Below are positions 37,097 to 47,364 of a stretch of 64,000 bases of DNA, piece by piece; positions within the stretch are counted from its first letter, which is position 1, and every line of letters begins with the position of its first letter. Where the stretch lies: NCBI GenBank assembly GCA_945861765.1, contig CAMAWP010000003.1, positions 1 through 64,000 on the forward strand, given 5' to 3'. Under the pieces are notes generated by a model. That model was not told the DNA's origin. It did not search any database and worked only from the letters and a program-made list of their open reading frames with translations. The position numbers were made by a program, and so were the translations under genes. Source of the stretch: Akkermansia muciniphila (GTDB lineage Bacteria > Verrucomicrobiota > Verrucomicrobiia > Limisphaerales > SIBE01).

Positions 37097-38809
37097 ATGC
37101 GTTGGACTCAAACCCTAATCCCGACACTGAAAGAAACGCCTGCCGATGCGGAGATACGCTCTCACCAATTATTGGTCCGGGCAGGATTGGTTCGTAAGGT
37201 CACCGCCGGCCTTTACACGCTCCTGCCGCTTGGCCTCCGAGTCGTGCGCAAAGTCGAAGCAATCATCCGCGAGGAAATGAATCGCGCAGGAGCGCTCGAG
37301 GTCTTGATGCCCGCGCTTCAACCGACCGAGATCTGGCAAAAGAGCGGCCGCTATGAATCCATGCGCGATGTTTTTTTCAAAGCACGGGATCGCGCTAAAA
37401 AAGAGTGGATTCTTGGTCCCACTCACGAAGAGGTGATCACGATGTTGGTCGCCGGTGAAATCAATTCCTATCGCCAGTTGCCAAAGAACTTTTATCAGAT
37501 TCAAATCAAATTTCGCGATGAAATCCGCCCTCGCTTTGGTCTGATGCGAGCCAAGGAATTCATCATGAAGGATGCCTACAGCTTCGATGCCTCGGACGAG
37601 GCGGCTCAGGTGAGTTACCAGAAAATGTACGATGCTTACGTGCAAATCTTTCAGCGCTGCGGACTCAAGGCAATGCCAGTGGAAGCCGATACGGGCGTCA
37701 TGGGAGGGAAATTCTCTCACGAATTCATGGTTCCTGCTGAAACCGGTGAAAGCGAAGTCGCTTACTGTGAGACTGGGCATTACGCCGCGAACGTTGAAAA
37801 GGCCATCAGCCAGCTTCCTCAAGTTTCAAATCCCAAATCGAACACCCCGAACCTCCCCGAGAAATTCCCCACCCCGGGCGTCGTTACTATCGAGGCTTTG
37901 ACCAAAGCGCCACACAATGTTCTGGCCGAGCAGCAAATTAAAACCCTGGTCTATTGTGTCGATAGCAAGCCGATCCTAATCCTATTGCGTGGAGACCATC
38001 AACTCAACGACGCCAAACTCACGGCCGCCGTCGGGACAGGTAATTTCCGCCCGGCTTCGGAGGAGGAAATAGTCGCCGCTTTGGGGGCGCATCCAGGAAG
38101 CCTCGGTGCCGTCGGCATCACAACGCTCCCGGTCTATGCCGATGAAATGCTGAGAGGCGGCGAGGGTATGACCACCGGAGCGAACGAGGATGGTTTTCAC
38201 TGGCGTTACGTTGCAATTGATCGAGACATTTCAGTGACAAAATGGGCTGACCTAAGGCTTGTCAAGGCGGGTGAACCTTGCTCGGTTTGCGGTCAGTCGT
38301 TGCAAATCCGCCGAGCCATCGAGGTCGGGCATGTTTTTAGGCTGGGCACAAAGTACAGCGAGGCGCTCGGAGCACTTTTCCTAGATGAGGCTGGGAAACA
38401 ACAGCCGGCTATCATGGGGTGTTACGGAATCGGTGTGACGCGCACGATGCAAGCTGTCATCGAACAATGCCAAGACAAGGATGGAATCATTTGGCCGATG
38501 TCCGTCGCTCCATTTACCGTCTGTCTGACTCCATTGAACATTACCGTTGGCCATCCTGTGATGATACTGGCCGAAAAACTTTACCAAGACTTAACCGCTC
38601 ACTCCGTCGATGTCATCTTGGATGATCGTGATGAGCGGCCGGGCGTAAAGTTCAAAGATTCCGAGCTGATCGGTTTTCCGGTTCGAATTGGTATTGGCGA
38701 AAAATCTCTCGCTCGAGGCGAGGTCGAGATTAAGGTTCGCGGCGGGTCGATGATTTTAGCAAAAGCGGAGGAAACGGTATCGAAGGTTTTGGAATTGCTC
38801 AAGCGATAG
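37097..38809 (+). CDS. proS: Prolyl-tRNA synthetase, bacterial type
   Basis: 570 residues, the normal size for the bacterial form with an editing (INS) domain. Class II motifs are visible: motif 1 around residues 35-70 (LPLGLRVVRKVEAIIREEMN), motif 2 (FRDEIRPRFGLMRAKEFIMK), the INS domain about 225-380 (VVTIEALTKAPHNVLAEQQI, YVDSKP-like strand, LRGDHQLNDAKL) and motif 3 (MGCYGIGVTRTMQAVIEQ). The C-terminal anticodon-binding domain contains VILDDRDERPGVKFKDSELI. Charges tRNA-Pro. No leader structure such as a T-box seen in the 199 bases upstream. Confidence 0.97.
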   Translation: MRWTQTLIPTLKETPADAEIRSHQLLVRAGLVRKVTAGLYTLLPLGLRVVRKVEAIIREEMNRAGALEVLMPALQPTEIWQKSGRYESMRDVFFKARDRAKKEWILGPTHEEVITMLVAGEINSYRQLPKNFYQIQIKFRDEIRPRFGLMRAKEFIMKDAYSFDASDEAAQVSYQKMYDAYVQIFQRCGLKAMPVEADTGVMGGKFSHEFMVPAETGESEVAYCETGHYAANVEKAISQLPQVSNPKSNTPNLPEKFPTPGVVTIEALTKAPHNVLAEQQIKTLVYCVDSKPILILLRGDHQLNDAKLTAAVGTGNFRPASEEEIVAALGAHPGSLGAVGITTLPVYADEMLRGGEGMTTGANEDGFHWRYVAIDRDISVTKWADLRLVKAGEPCSVCGQSLQIRRAIEVGHVFRLGTKYSEALGALFLDEAGKQQPAIMGCYGIGVTRTMQAVIEQCQDKDGIIWPMSVAPFTVCLTPLNITVGHPVMILAEKLYQDLTAHSVDVILDDRDERPGVKFKDSELIGFPVRIGIGEKSLARGEVEIKVRGGSMILAKAEETVSKVLELLKR

Positions 38810-38944
38810 ATACGCGTCAGGGAACGCTGGTTCCGGTGTGCCGTCAAACGCACACTTCCGATTTCGCAGCAGGTGGTGAATAGGATTTGACACCGTTTGC
38901 CAACCGACATAGAAACCTTCCATTCCGCGCACCCACTAATTGCT

Positions 38945-39784
38945 ATGAAAATCTTTCAACAAACCGTTTTACGCCCGTCTCCGACCCGCCTTCGCTCCGG
39001 GGGATTTACCTTGATCGAATTGCTTGTCGTGATTGCGATCATCGCCATCCTCGCGGGGATGCTGTTGCCCGCCTTGGCCAAGTCCAAAACCAAAGCTCAA
39101 GGCATTTCCTGCATGAACAACCTCCGCCAGATGATGCTGGGATGGAAGCTCTATGCGGACGACTTCGATGACACGCTCCTCGCCGCGCTCGATATGTCCC
39201 CCAATCCCGCTCGGCGCGTCAGGTGGGTCACCGGCAATCTGGATTTTGGCACGGGTGCGAGCAATTGGAATGTGACGAACGACATTGCAAAGAGCCCGTT
39301 GATGCCCTACATCGGTAACAATTATTCCCTTTGGAAATGTCCGGCCGATAAAGCGACCGTCACTGTTGCTGGCAAGAAAATGCCTCGTGTCCGGAGTAAC
39401 TCGATGAGCCAGGTTTTTGATAACGGCGGTTGGCTGCCCGCGGGCCCGTGGCGGATTTATCAAAAATCAGGTGATATCATTATTCCTACGAAAACGTGGG
39501 TTCTGGGTGATGAGCATCCGGACAGCATTAACGACGCGGCGATGGCTGTGCAAATGCCGTTAGCCGGCGGCAAAACTGGCAACATCATAGATTTCCCTGC
39601 CAGCTACCACAACGGAGCCTGCGGATTCTCTTTTGCGGACGGTCATTCCGATATCCGCAAATGGATCGGTTCAAAGATTAAAGCGCCCGCAAAATATAAT
39701 GGATCTCTTGCTCTCAATGTTCCGTTCGGCGACTCCGAGAGAGACGTCATCTGGTGGGAAGACAATACCACGGTGGCAAAGTAG
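38945..39784 (+). CDS. Type II/IV pseudopilin-like protein (first copy)
   Basis: 279 residues from ATG 38945, chosen because the pre-pilin leader then has normal length with basic residues before the cleavage motif [18 protein letters not shown] verrucomicrobial-type linker ([17 protein letters not shown]) follows. The C-terminal half ends in [20 protein letters not shown], the H-X9-DG-type motif of DUF1559-like pseudopilins. Expected to be processed by a prepilin peptidase and assembled at the inner membrane; these proteins are highly multiplied in this phylum and function is unproven. A paralogue follows 148 bases downstream. Confidence 0.9.
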   Translation: MKIFQQTVLRPSPTRLRSGGFTLIELLVVIAIIAILAGMLLPALAKSKTKAQGISCMNNLRQMMLGWKLYADDFDDTLLAALDMSPNPARRVRWVTGNLDFGTGASNWNVTNDIAKSPLMPYIGNNYSLWKCPADKATVTVAGKKMPRVRSNSMSQVFDNGGWLPAGPWRIYQKSGDIIIPTKTWVLGDEHPDSINDAAMAVQMPLAGGKTGNIIDFPASYHNGACGFSFADGHSDIRKWIGSKIKAPAKYNGSLALNVPFGDSERDVIWWEDNTTVAK

Positions 39785-39932
39785 TCATCTCTCCTCTTCT
39801 CGGGTGGTTTAACCTCGGTACAAAACATGTGCCTTTAAACGCACACGCGCTTTTGCCTCTCGAATGCAATAATCCTTTGACAAATTCCGAGAGAATTCAT
39901 AGAAGCGCATAGTTCCACTTATCCAAATTGCT

Positions 39933-40841
39933 ATGAGAAATAACAAACAACTTAACTCCTTTCGTCTGCCAACGAAAAATGTTCGCGCTGGCGGATTTAC
40001 GCTCATCGAACTTCTGGTCGTTATCGCGATCATTGCCATTCTTGCAGGGATGCTCTTACCCGCTCTGGCAAAAGCAAAAACAAAGGCACAAGGCATCTCC
40101 TGTATGAACAACGGCAAGCAGATGATGCTTGCCATGCATCTTTACGGTGGCGACTTCGACGATCTTCTTCCTCCAAACCCTGACGACGGCAACACGTCGG
40201 TGGGGAGAAACTGGTGCCCTGGCCAGTCTGGACGGGGTGGCGCGGAAGAATTTAATCCCGACATTCTTGATGATCCGACGAGATCGCTTTTAGTCCCTTA
40301 CGGTGTTAACCATAGTCTCTTCAAGTGCCCAGCGGATAAACGAACCGGAAAATATGGAGGGAAGGACCCGGCTCAGAAAGGGAAACTAGTCCCAGCCGCG
40401 CGGTCGTTTTCGATGAGTCAAAATGTTGGGACGAACCCCAACGGAGGAGCAAAAGTCGCCGTCGATGGTCCGTGGCTTGACGGCAGTCATGGTCATACTC
40501 TCGGTAAGACCTGGTACACCTATGGCAAGCTCTCTAACATTAACGACCCGGGCCCCGCTAACTTAATTGTGCTCCTTGATGAGGATGACAACAGCATTAA
40601 TGACGCTGGGTTTGCAATCATCGGGCCGAAGACTCCGTTTAATTATCAAATGATTGATTGGCCAGGCACTTACCACAATAATGCTTGCGGTTTCGCCTTC
40701 GCCGACGGGCACTCGGAAATTCACAAATTCAAAGATTACCGGTCCAAAGTTTATAAAGGAAATGTCAGAATCAGTAATCAGAAGGATAACCAAGATATCT
40801 TGTGGATGTCAGAGCACGGTTCAGCTCTGATCAAGAAGTAA
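39933..40841 (+). CDS. Type II/IV pseudopilin-like protein (second copy)
   Basis: 302 residues. Same architecture as the preceding gene: basic leader, [34 protein letters not shown], and the C-terminal [18 protein letters not shown] motif. The DNA of the shared segment differs at many third positions, so the duplication is old. Between, the copies diverge (this one has [19 protein letters not shown]). A rho-independent terminator lies 32 bases beyond the stop, so the two genes probably end one transcript. Confidence 0.9.
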   Translation: MRNNKQLNSFRLPTKNVRAGGFTLIELLVVIAIIAILAGMLLPALAKAKTKAQGISCMNNGKQMMLAMHLYGGDFDDLLPPNPDDGNTSVGRNWCPGQSGRGGAEEFNPDILDDPTRSLLVPYGVNHSLFKCPADKRTGKYGGKDPAQKGKLVPAARSFSMSQNVGTNPNGGAKVAVDGPWLDGSHGHTLGKTWYTYGKLSNINDPGPANLIVLLDEDDNSINDAGFAIIGPKTPFNYQMIDWPGTYHNNACGFAFADGHSEIHKFKDYRSKVYKGNVRISNQKDNQDILWMSEHGSALIKK

Positions 40842-40872
40842 TTTAGACTGCACTTAACGAAAGTCTTTCATC

Positions 40873-40911
40873 TACCGCATCACTGTTCTCAGGTGATGCG
40901 GTATTTTATTT
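40873..40911 (+). terminator. Rho-independent terminator
   Basis: A perfect 11-base stem (TACCGCATCAC at 40873-40883, GTGATGCGGTA at 40893-40903) with a 9-base loop is followed by TTTTATTT. It ends the pseudopilin transcript before tatD. Confidence 0.9.
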
Positions 40912-41056
40912 CTGCCGTCAGTTGGGCTCCTGGCCACCGCGCAAACGGTCTTGCTATCCCTCCTTCTCCGGCCTCGTCACGTTGAAGAGTTGCGTTCTCT
41001 TTTCTCTGCCCGATCTTTGCTTTCCAAATTCTCCGGCTTTGCGTTAGCTACACGTC

Positions 41057-41863
41057 ATGTCCTTTTACGACACTCATGCCCACCTGGATTACCCTGAGTA
41101 CGCGGACGATTTGCCGCAGGTCATTGAACGTGCTCAGGCTGCGGGGATTTCTAAGATCATTAGCATCGGCACCGATCTCGATAGCAGTGCGCGGGCGATC
41201 CAGTTGAGCGAACATTTTGAGAACATCTTCGCAGCGGTCGGTTGGCATCCGAGTAATGCATCTGAAGCGCCCGAGGATCTGCGTCCCCCGCTGCGAGAAA
41301 TGGCTCGTCATCCTAAGGTCGTCGCCATAGGAGAAACGGGACTCGATTACTATCGTTTGCCGAGCCAGAAGCCCGAATTTGGGGTTGAAGACGATGCAAG
41401 GTATAAGAAAAAGCAATCCGAAATCTTCCGACAACAATTGGAGGTTGCGGCTGAGTTTGGTTTGAATTGTGTCATTCACCAACGCGACTCGCTGGAAGAT
41501 ACCTTGGCTGAGATTGAGCCGTTTGTCGGGCGAGTGCGAGGTGTCTTTCACTGCTTTGTGAATGATGCAGCGACGATGCAGCGTATCCTTGAAATGGGGT
41601 CATTGGTCAGCTTCACAGGTATTTTGACTTTCAAGAATGCTCAAAACGTTCGAGACACCTTGGGTGCCACACCATTTGATCAGTTCATGCTGGAAACGGA
41701 TTGCCCTTATCTGGCACCGGCGCCTTACCGTGGCAAGCGATGTGAACCTGCCTACGTCCGGGAAATCGCAGAAGCAGCAGCTCAGGTTAAAAACTGCACA
41801 ATCGAGGAGTTGGGTCGAGTGACGTGTTTGACCGCCGAAAAGTTTTTCCCCAAGTTGGGCTGA
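41057..41863 (+). CDS. tatD: TatD-family metal-dependent hydrolase/DNase
   Basis: 268 residues. Metal-ligand motifs of the family in order: DTHAHLDY at residues 5-12, GETGLDYYR near 95, CVIHQRDS near 140, HCF near 165 and ETDCPYLAPAP near 215. TatD enzymes are TIM-barrel 3'-5' nucleases linked to DNA repair, and some relatives remove D-amino acids from tRNA. Compared with the family's usual 255-265 residues it has a small insertion after YYRLPSQ (KPEFGVEDDARY). Confidence 0.94.
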   Translation: MSFYDTHAHLDYPEYADDLPQVIERAQAAGISKIISIGTDLDSSARAIQLSEHFENIFAAVGWHPSNASEAPEDLRPPLREMARHPKVVAIGETGLDYYRLPSQKPEFGVEDDARYKKKQSEIFRQQLEVAAEFGLNCVIHQRDSLEDTLAEIEPFVGRVRGVFHCFVNDAATMQRILEMGSLVSFTGILTFKNAQNVRDTLGATPFDQFMLETDCPYLAPAPYRGKRCEPAYVREIAEAAAQVKNCTIEELGRVTCLTAEKFFPKLG

Positions 41864-41945
41864 TCTCAGATCCTCATCGGCGCAGAGGCAGGCCTTCCAT
41901 GGCCGGGACAGAAAAACGACAAGCGAGTTATCGAAGTTGTGTTAT

Positions 41946-42242
41946 CTAACTTGCCGGGCGCAATGTTTCCTGAATAAAACCAAGACTCAATCCACGGATA
42001 AGGACCACTTTGTGCCTCGATCCCTGGCCCTTGACGAGTTGAACGGCGCCGCGAGGACAATCCAGCACATCGGCCAGCAAACGGAGAAGAGCTTCGTTCG
42101 CAGCTTGATCAACGGGTGGCGACGTGACTCTGATCTTCAGTTCAGAACCGAGCGCTTCATCAATGCCATTCTTCGACGCTCGCGGTTGGAGTTTAACAGA
42201 AAGCAGAACTCCGTCGGCATGAATGCGGAGAAATGGCGGCAT
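41946..42242 (-). CDS. DUF167 (YggU) family protein
   Basis: 98 residues. Contains LSVKLQPRASKNGI and LKIRVTSPPVDQAANEALLRLL, followed by VQLVKGQGSRHKVVLIRGLS, the signature of DUF167. Function unknown. The gene follows the YggT-family gene after 3 bases; yggT-yggU neighbours are also seen in E. coli, which supports both calls. Confidence 0.93.
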   Translation of the reverse strand: MPPFLRIHADGVLLSVKLQPRASKNGIDEALGSELKIRVTSPPVDQAANEALLRLLADVLDCPRGAVQLVKGQGSRHKVVLIRGLSLGFIQETLRPAS

Positions 42243-42245
42243 CGG

Positions 42246-43088
42246 TCAAAAAGGGAGGCGTTGATAAAGTAGAGGAAGCCAGTTTCGCCCGAGGGTTTCG
42301 ATGAACAAAACTGCGGCTATCCCGACGACTGGTGAGAGATCGACCCGTCCAATTCGAAGAGGCAGCCAGGCAACCGGTCGAAACAGACTGCGAGCGGTAA
42401 GGTTCACAAAATGCCAGAAAGGAGCGTTGCCGAGATACACATAAGTGTTCAACAGATGGAGCAGGAGCAATCCGAGGAGAAGGAATTTCCAAACCAAGAC
42501 CGCTGCTATCCCGAGCAAGGCGGCTTGCTGCCACAGGAGGTTAGTCGAAACGGGAGCAGGAATAATTCCCAACCGCTCCAGACCTGGATTCACTAGTACC
42601 CAGAGCAAGGCAGCAATCAGTGTTGGTAAAAAAAATCTCATAATGGCCGGAAACCGTTCGAGCCATCCCAGGTGGAATCGAAGCAACTTTTGGAATGGGT
42701 CGCTGTCGGTGACCTTGTGATTCACAGCGGAGATCAGGAGTAGCCAACCGTAGAAGCCAGCAAGCAACAAGCCAAAGCTGGAAGCTGAGAAGATCAACAT
42801 CGGTAGAAAATAGTCACTCCGGAAGGGGAGGGTGATAGCAATCAAGTCGATGACGGGAGTCCAGTTTGTCGCCGACCCCATGTGCCAATAGAATAGGCCT
42901 CGAATCAGCAGTAGAGCGAGCAAACTCACCAGATAGAGCCAGCGAGCTGCAAACTTCGGTTCAGTTCGTTTAAGCGTTAAAAGGAGTGAAAGCTTGGCGG
43001 TTGAATCGATGGTCACGAAGCCGATCGAACGCCAATTCAGCCAGAGGAGCAAACAGGCTACATTGAGAATCTGGTGAATCAGAATCAT
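42246..43088 (-). CDS. YggT-family integral membrane protein
   Basis: 280 residues with about six hydrophobic segments. The C-terminal half carries the YggT signature (LLNTYVYLGNAPFWHFVN, then ARSLFRPVAWLPL and VDLSPVVGIAAVLF). The N-terminal half is a related set of helices, making this a double-length form compared with the roughly 90-190 residues usual in other bacteria. Inner membrane, role unclear; relatives have been linked to osmotic tolerance and, in cyanobacteria and plastids, thylakoid organisation. Confidence 0.88.
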   Translation of the reverse strand: MILIHQILNVACLLLWLNWRSIGFVTIDSTAKLSLLLTLKRTEPKFAARWLYLVSLLALLLIRGLFYWHMGSATNWTPVIDLIAITLPFRSDYFLPMLIFSASSFGLLLAGFYGWLLLISAVNHKVTDSDPFQKLLRFHLGWLERFPAIMRFFLPTLIAALLWVLVNPGLERLGIIPAPVSTNLLWQQAALLGIAAVLVWKFLLLGLLLLHLLNTYVYLGNAPFWHFVNLTARSLFRPVAWLPLRIGRVDLSPVVGIAAVLFIETLGRNWLPLLYQRLPF

Positions 43089-43177
43089 GCCCTAAATCAG
43101 TCGGCACACGACGGTGATCGGTAGCGCGAGGGGCTTGATCTCACCTTTCCTACAGCCCCGTATCTTAACGACCTCTT

Positions 43178-44068
43178 TTACATTAACTTGAGTAGTGTAT
43201 CGGCCATCTCTGACGGCGTGGAAGCCACTCCAATTCCTGCGTCCTGGAAAGCGGCGATCTTTGCGGCAGCTGTGCCTTTCCCTCCACTGACGATAGCTCC
43301 GGCATGGCCCATGCGACGTCCCGGGGGAGCCGTCGCGCCAGCAATAAATCCTGCAACCGGTTTCTTACAGTTCTGTTTGATCCATTCCGCCGCTTCTTCC
43401 TCAGCCGAGCCGCCGATTTCCCCGATCATGATGATGCCATGCGTTTCGGGATCTGCACTGAACATTTTGATAACATCCAAGTGCGATGTGCCATTGACAG
43501 GGTCGCCGCCGATGCCAACGCAGGTCGATTGCCCAACACCACGGCAGGTCAGTTGCCACACGGCCTCGTAGGTCAAGGTTCCGCTCCGAGAGACTACTCC
43601 CACATGGCCTTTTTTGTGAATGTAGCCGGGTGCAATTCCAATGCGACAGCCGCCGTGCGAGTCCTTGCCTTCGCCTGGCGCCACAATGCCAGGGCAATTG
43701 GGTCCAATGAGCCGCGTTTTCTTCCCTTGCATCGCTCGTTTGACTTTGACCATGTCGTTGACTGGGATGCCTTCGGTAATACAGACCACGAGGTCGAGCC
43801 CGGCATCGACTCCTTCGAGGATGGCATCTGCAGCGAACGGTGGCGGAACGAAGATGGCCGAGACCGTGGCGCCGGTTTGCTGGGCGGCTTGGGCCACCGT
43901 ATCGAAGATGGGAACTCTGTTTTCAAAGAGCTGTCCGCCTTTGCCGGGCGTGACGCCGGCAACAATTTGAGTTCCATAGGCCAGACTCAGTTGAGTGTGG
44001 CGCGTGCCAAAGCCGCCCGTGATGCCTTGAACAAGAACCTTGGTGGAAGGGTTAACTAAAATTGACAT
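43178..44068 (-). CDS. sucD: Succinyl-CoA ligase alpha subunit
   Basis: 296 residues. The CoA-binding domain begins [20 protein letters not shown] and includes [14 protein letters not shown]; the ligase domain has [45 protein letters not shown] and the phosphorylated histidine in [13 protein letters not shown]. With SucC it interconverts succinyl-CoA and succinate with formation of ATP or GTP in the TCA cycle. Located 84 bases downstream of sucC on the same strand. Confidence 0.97.
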   Translation of the reverse strand: MSILVNPSTKVLVQGITGGFGTRHTQLSLAYGTQIVAGVTPGKGGQLFENRVPIFDTVAQAAQQTGATVSAIFVPPPFAADAILEGVDAGLDLVVCITEGIPVNDMVKVKRAMQGKKTRLIGPNCPGIVAPGEGKDSHGGCRIGIAPGYIHKKGHVGVVSRSGTLTYEAVWQLTCRGVGQSTCVGIGGDPVNGTSHLDVIKMFSADPETHGIIMIGEIGGSAEEEAAEWIKQNCKKPVAGFIAGATAPPGRRMGHAGAIVSGGKGTAAAKIAAFQDAGIGVASTPSEMADTLLKLM

Positions 44069-44152
44069 AATGTGCGAACCACGAACGATTGTGGCATTTC
44101 CAGCCCGACGGGTTTCCGGCGGTTAAGTTGAATGTTGCGCGCATTCTTGCTG

Positions 44153-45358
44153 CTAGTTGTTTACAGCCTTGACCACTTTCTGTGCGGCATCAGCCATTGA
44201 CTCGCCGCCGATGATTGTCAGCCCAGATTCCTGCAAAATCTTCTTTCCCAGTGCCACATTGTTTCCTTCTAGTCGCACGACGAGTGGGAGATTAAGATGA
44301 GTTTCTTTGACGGCCGCGACAATGCCAGTGGCTATGATATCGCATTGCATGATTCCCCCAAAAATATTGACCAAAATGGCTTTCACATTTGGATCGCTTA
44401 AGATGATCTTGAAAGCAGCGGTGACCTGCTCTTTGCTCGCGCCGCCCCCGACGTCTAGGAAGTTGGCCGGGCTGCCGCCATAGTGCTGAATGATATCCAT
44501 CGTCGCCATGGCTAAACCGGCTCCGTTGACCAGGCACGCAATATTTCCGTCCAACTTAATGTAATTTAAGTTGAATTTGCTGGCCTCAATTTCGAGCGGA
44601 GCTTCTTCGCCCAAGTCGCGCATTTCCTGGATATTCTTGTGCCGATAAAGGGCGTTGTCATCGAGCGAGATCTTGGCGTCCACCGCGATCAGCGCTTCTT
44701 TGCCATCGGCGGTTTCCACGACGCAAAGAGGGTTGATCTCGAGCAATGAAGCGTCGCAATCCCACCACGTCTTGTAGATTCCTTGCAGCAGTTTGGTAGC
44801 TTGGTTGATCAACTCACCCTTCAATCCCAAAGCGGCCGCCAGCTTGCGCGATTGGTAAGGCATGAGTCCTATGGCTGGATCAATCTCTTCCTTGATTATT
44901 TTCTCGGGCGTTTTTGCGGCGACTTCTTCGATGTCCATTCCGCCCTCTGAACTAGCCATCACGAGGGGCCGCGATGAGGCGCGATCCAGGAGAACAGCGA
45001 GATAGAATTCTTTCTTGATGTTCGAAGCCGCTTCCACAAGGACTTTCTGAATGAGGCGTCCTTCGGCTCCCGTTTGCTTGGTCACAAGGACTTGTCCAAG
45101 CATCGCGTGCGCCATCTGATAAGCCTGCTCGGCGGATGAACAAACCTTAACACCTCCTTGAAACCCGGTCTTAAAAGTGCCTTTACCGCGCCCACCCGCA
45201 TGAGTTTGCGACTTCACAACCACGCGTTTGGCACCGCTCGCGAACTGTGTTTCGGCAATCCGTTTTGCTTCCTCGGCCGTGGAACAGACTTGGCCCGGCG
45301 GCACCAGGACGCCGCTTTGAGCGAGCAGTTGCTTCGCTTGGTATTCGTGGAGATTCAT
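44153..45358 (-). CDS. sucC: Succinyl-CoA ligase beta subunit
   Basis: 401 residues. Starts [20 protein letters not shown] (ATP-grasp domain), includes [17 protein letters not shown] and [20 protein letters not shown], and the C-terminal CoA-ligase domain with [11 protein letters not shown] and [14 protein letters not shown]. Forms the heterotetramer with SucD. It sits between citrate synthase and sucD, so three TCA-cycle enzymes are probably co-transcribed. Confidence 0.97.
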   Translation of the reverse strand: MNLHEYQAKQLLAQSGVLVPPGQVCSTAEEAKRIAETQFASGAKRVVVKSQTHAGGRGKGTFKTGFQGGVKVCSSAEQAYQMAHAMLGQVLVTKQTGAEGRLIQKVLVEAASNIKKEFYLAVLLDRASSRPLVMASSEGGMDIEEVAAKTPEKIIKEEIDPAIGLMPYQSRKLAAALGLKGELINQATKLLQGIYKTWWDCDASLLEINPLCVVETADGKEALIAVDAKISLDDNALYRHKNIQEMRDLGEEAPLEIEASKFNLNYIKLDGNIACLVNGAGLAMATMDIIQHYGGSPANFLDVGGGASKEQVTAAFKIILSDPNVKAILVNIFGGIMQCDIIATGIVAAVKETHLNLPLVVRLEGNNVALGKKILQESGLTIIGGESMADAAQKVVKAVNN

Positions 45359-45439
45359 CTAGAGGTTTAGATTTAAAAGAGGCAAGGCGCGAATCTGACG
45401 CAGAATTCACGTCGGTTCGGACTCTTACTGAAGAGCGAC

Positions 45440-46570
45440 TTATCGTTGATCGATCGGTACGACTTTGAGACCAGATTGGCCGGTGTAAGTGCTTTGTGGC
45501 CGGATCAAACGATTGTCAGCCAATTGCTCCAGAACGTGCGCGGTCCAACCTGCAGTGCGGGCAATGGCGAAGATCGGAGTAAAAAGATCGGTCGGAATAC
45601 CGAGCGAGAAATAGACCGTTGCTGAGTAAAAATCGACATTTGCGTTCAGATTTTTTTCCTTGAGCATGATTTCTGCGATCCGTTCGCTCATCTGGATCCA
45701 TTTGGGGTCGCCGAGTTTTTCACTCAAGATCTGGGCCATGCGCTTGAGGTGCGGTGCGCGAGGATCGAGTGTTTTATAGATGCGATGGCCGATGCCCATG
45801 ATCTTCTTCTTTTGCGTCAGACAATCGGCAATGTAGGCATCCACTTTGTCCGGGGAGCCGATTTCTTGAAGCATCTTGATCACGCCTTCGTTTGCGCCAC
45901 CGTGGAGCGGGCCTTTGAGTGTGCCAATGGCTGATGTAATTGCGGAATACATGTCGCTCAAAGTGGCAATTGTCACCCGGGCACTGAAGGTCGAGGCATT
46001 CATCCCATGGTCGGCGTGGAGCACGTAGCACATGTCCATAGTCTGCTCCTTCTCACCTGACGGCTTCGCGCCGTCAATCAGGTACAGGAAGTTGGCAGCT
46101 TCGCCCAACGCCGGATCTGGCGGCAGGATGCTTTTGCCTTGGCGGGCGCGATGAAAATAGGCGGTGACAATCGGGATCTGGGCGATTAACCGAATCGCCT
46201 TGTTCTTTTGAGCTTCTGGTGAATCATCCTCGGCTTGCGGGTCAAAGCAGCCTAGCGCCGAAACAGCCGTCCGAATCGCATGCATCGGCGGGGTGGATTT
46301 GGGAAAGCTCTTGATGGTTTCGATCAACGCCTTGGGCAACTCGCGCTCGGAGGCAAGTTTGTTCTTCAGTTCGGTGAGCTCTTTGCGATTCGGTAAATGC
46401 CCCTGATGCAAGAGGTGAACCACCTCTTCGTAGGACACTTTCCCAGCGAGTTCATCGATGTTATAACCACAGTAGATCAGCTGGCCGATGTCACCGTTGA
46501 CATCGCTCAAACGGGTGCTCGCAGCGACCACGCCTTCTAGTCCTTTCGGGGAAGCAGCAGGATTAGTCAT
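45440..46570 (-). CDS. gltA: Citrate synthase (type II, short form)
   Basis: 376 residues, the short homodimeric form as in Gram-positives and archaea. Catalytic residues are visible: His223 (GPLHGGANEG), His262 (GIGHRIYKT) and Asp313 (NVDFYS). 2-Methylcitrate synthases look much the same, but co-orientation with sucCD favours the TCA enzyme. Opening YCGYNIDELAGKVSYEEVV matches the substrate-free lid region. A direct repeat ATCTGAATTC (46704 and 46721) lies about 140 bases upstream and might be regulatory. Confidence 0.94.
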   Translation of the reverse strand: MTNPAASPKGLEGVVAASTRLSDVNGDIGQLIYCGYNIDELAGKVSYEEVVHLLHQGHLPNRKELTELKNKLASERELPKALIETIKSFPKSTPPMHAIRTAVSALGCFDPQAEDDSPEAQKNKAIRLIAQIPIVTAYFHRARQGKSILPPDPALGEAANFLYLIDGAKPSGEKEQTMDMCYVLHADHGMNASTFSARVTIATLSDMYSAITSAIGTLKGPLHGGANEGVIKMLQEIGSPDKVDAYIADCLTQKKKIMGIGHRIYKTLDPRAPHLKRMAQILSEKLGDPKWIQMSERIAEIMLKEKNLNANVDFYSATVYFSLGIPTDLFTPIFAIARTAGWTAHVLEQLADNRLIRPQSTYTGQSGLKVVPIDQR

Positions 46571-46962
46571 TTAGAAAATTAGTAGATTGGTTGATTTCTT
46601 CTTATTTGTGCCGGTGAATCTAGGTAACGTGTCTGGACCCGTCAACGGTTTTCCCGGAATTTTCCCTGAACCCACTTGCGCGGTGGCATTTCACACGCAG
46701 ATGATCTGAATTCCTATAACATCTGAATTCGTTATACATCCCATGCAGATTAGCACCCTTATTTGCGCGCGCCCTACACATTGATGTTGCGACATTTAAC
46801 GAAGCGTGGCGATCTTGTCAGCAGCAACGATTTGTCATGAATTCCCGAGGAGGTCCGGCGCTGTCGATAGGCTGAACCCGTTGCCCCCATGAAGGCCGGT
46901 CTCCGGGCTTAAGATCAGAGTTGCTGGAGATTTTGGACGAGGGCCAGGCTCGAATGAAGCGG
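46571..46962. other. Intergenic stretch upstream of citrate synthase
   Basis: 392 bases with no gene seen. It holds two direct copies of ATCTGAATTC (46704-46713 and 46721-46730) next to CTATAAC and GTTATAC, an AT-rich spot that could contain the promoter of the minus-strand TCA genes. No terminator or RNA family recognised. Confidence 0.4.
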
Positions 46963-47214
46963 CTATTTGCTGTTCGATTTGCTGGCGCTGCTGCTCCCGC
47001 TTTTTTTTCCGCCGCCGACTGTGAGAACGGTGCCCGTCAGAAGGCCGATCGCGAAAAACGCCATGTACATATAGGCCGCCGGGAGTTGAATCGGTTTAGG
47101 AACCAAGGGCGGCAACGCGAAGGGGACGGGGCCGCGATTGTTCGCCCCCATCATGACTAAGAGAAGAAGAACAACGATTAGAAAAAGTGTCTTCAAAAGA
47201 AGTTTCGCGTTCAT
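46963..47214 (-). CDS. Small two-helix membrane protein
   Basis: 83 residues from ATG 47214, preferred because the first transmembrane helix (LLLKTLFLIVVLLLLVMMG) then starts right after the initiator. A second helix (YMYMAFFAIGLLTGTVLTVG) follows a proline-rich loop; the tail is Ser/Lys-rich and cytoplasmic if the ends face inward. The layout recalls the LapA/DUF1049 proteins of envelope assembly, but similarity is too weak to assign. Divergent from the adenosyltransferase gene. Confidence 0.65.
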   Translation of the reverse strand: MNAKLLLKTLFLIVVLLLLVMMGANNRGPVPFALPPLVPKPIQLPAAYMYMAFFAIGLLTGTVLTVGGGKKSGSSSASKSNSK

Positions 47215-47364
47215 AGGTGCAAATTTTTCCAGACGGTAGGGAATACGCTTGCGGGCGTCAATCAGCATGTGGCTAAATCAGCGTGTATTGCGCTTAGCGT
47301 GAGACGTATTGGTAGAACCACCTTTTGGGATGTATGACGGATTTGGTAACACACTCTAATTATC

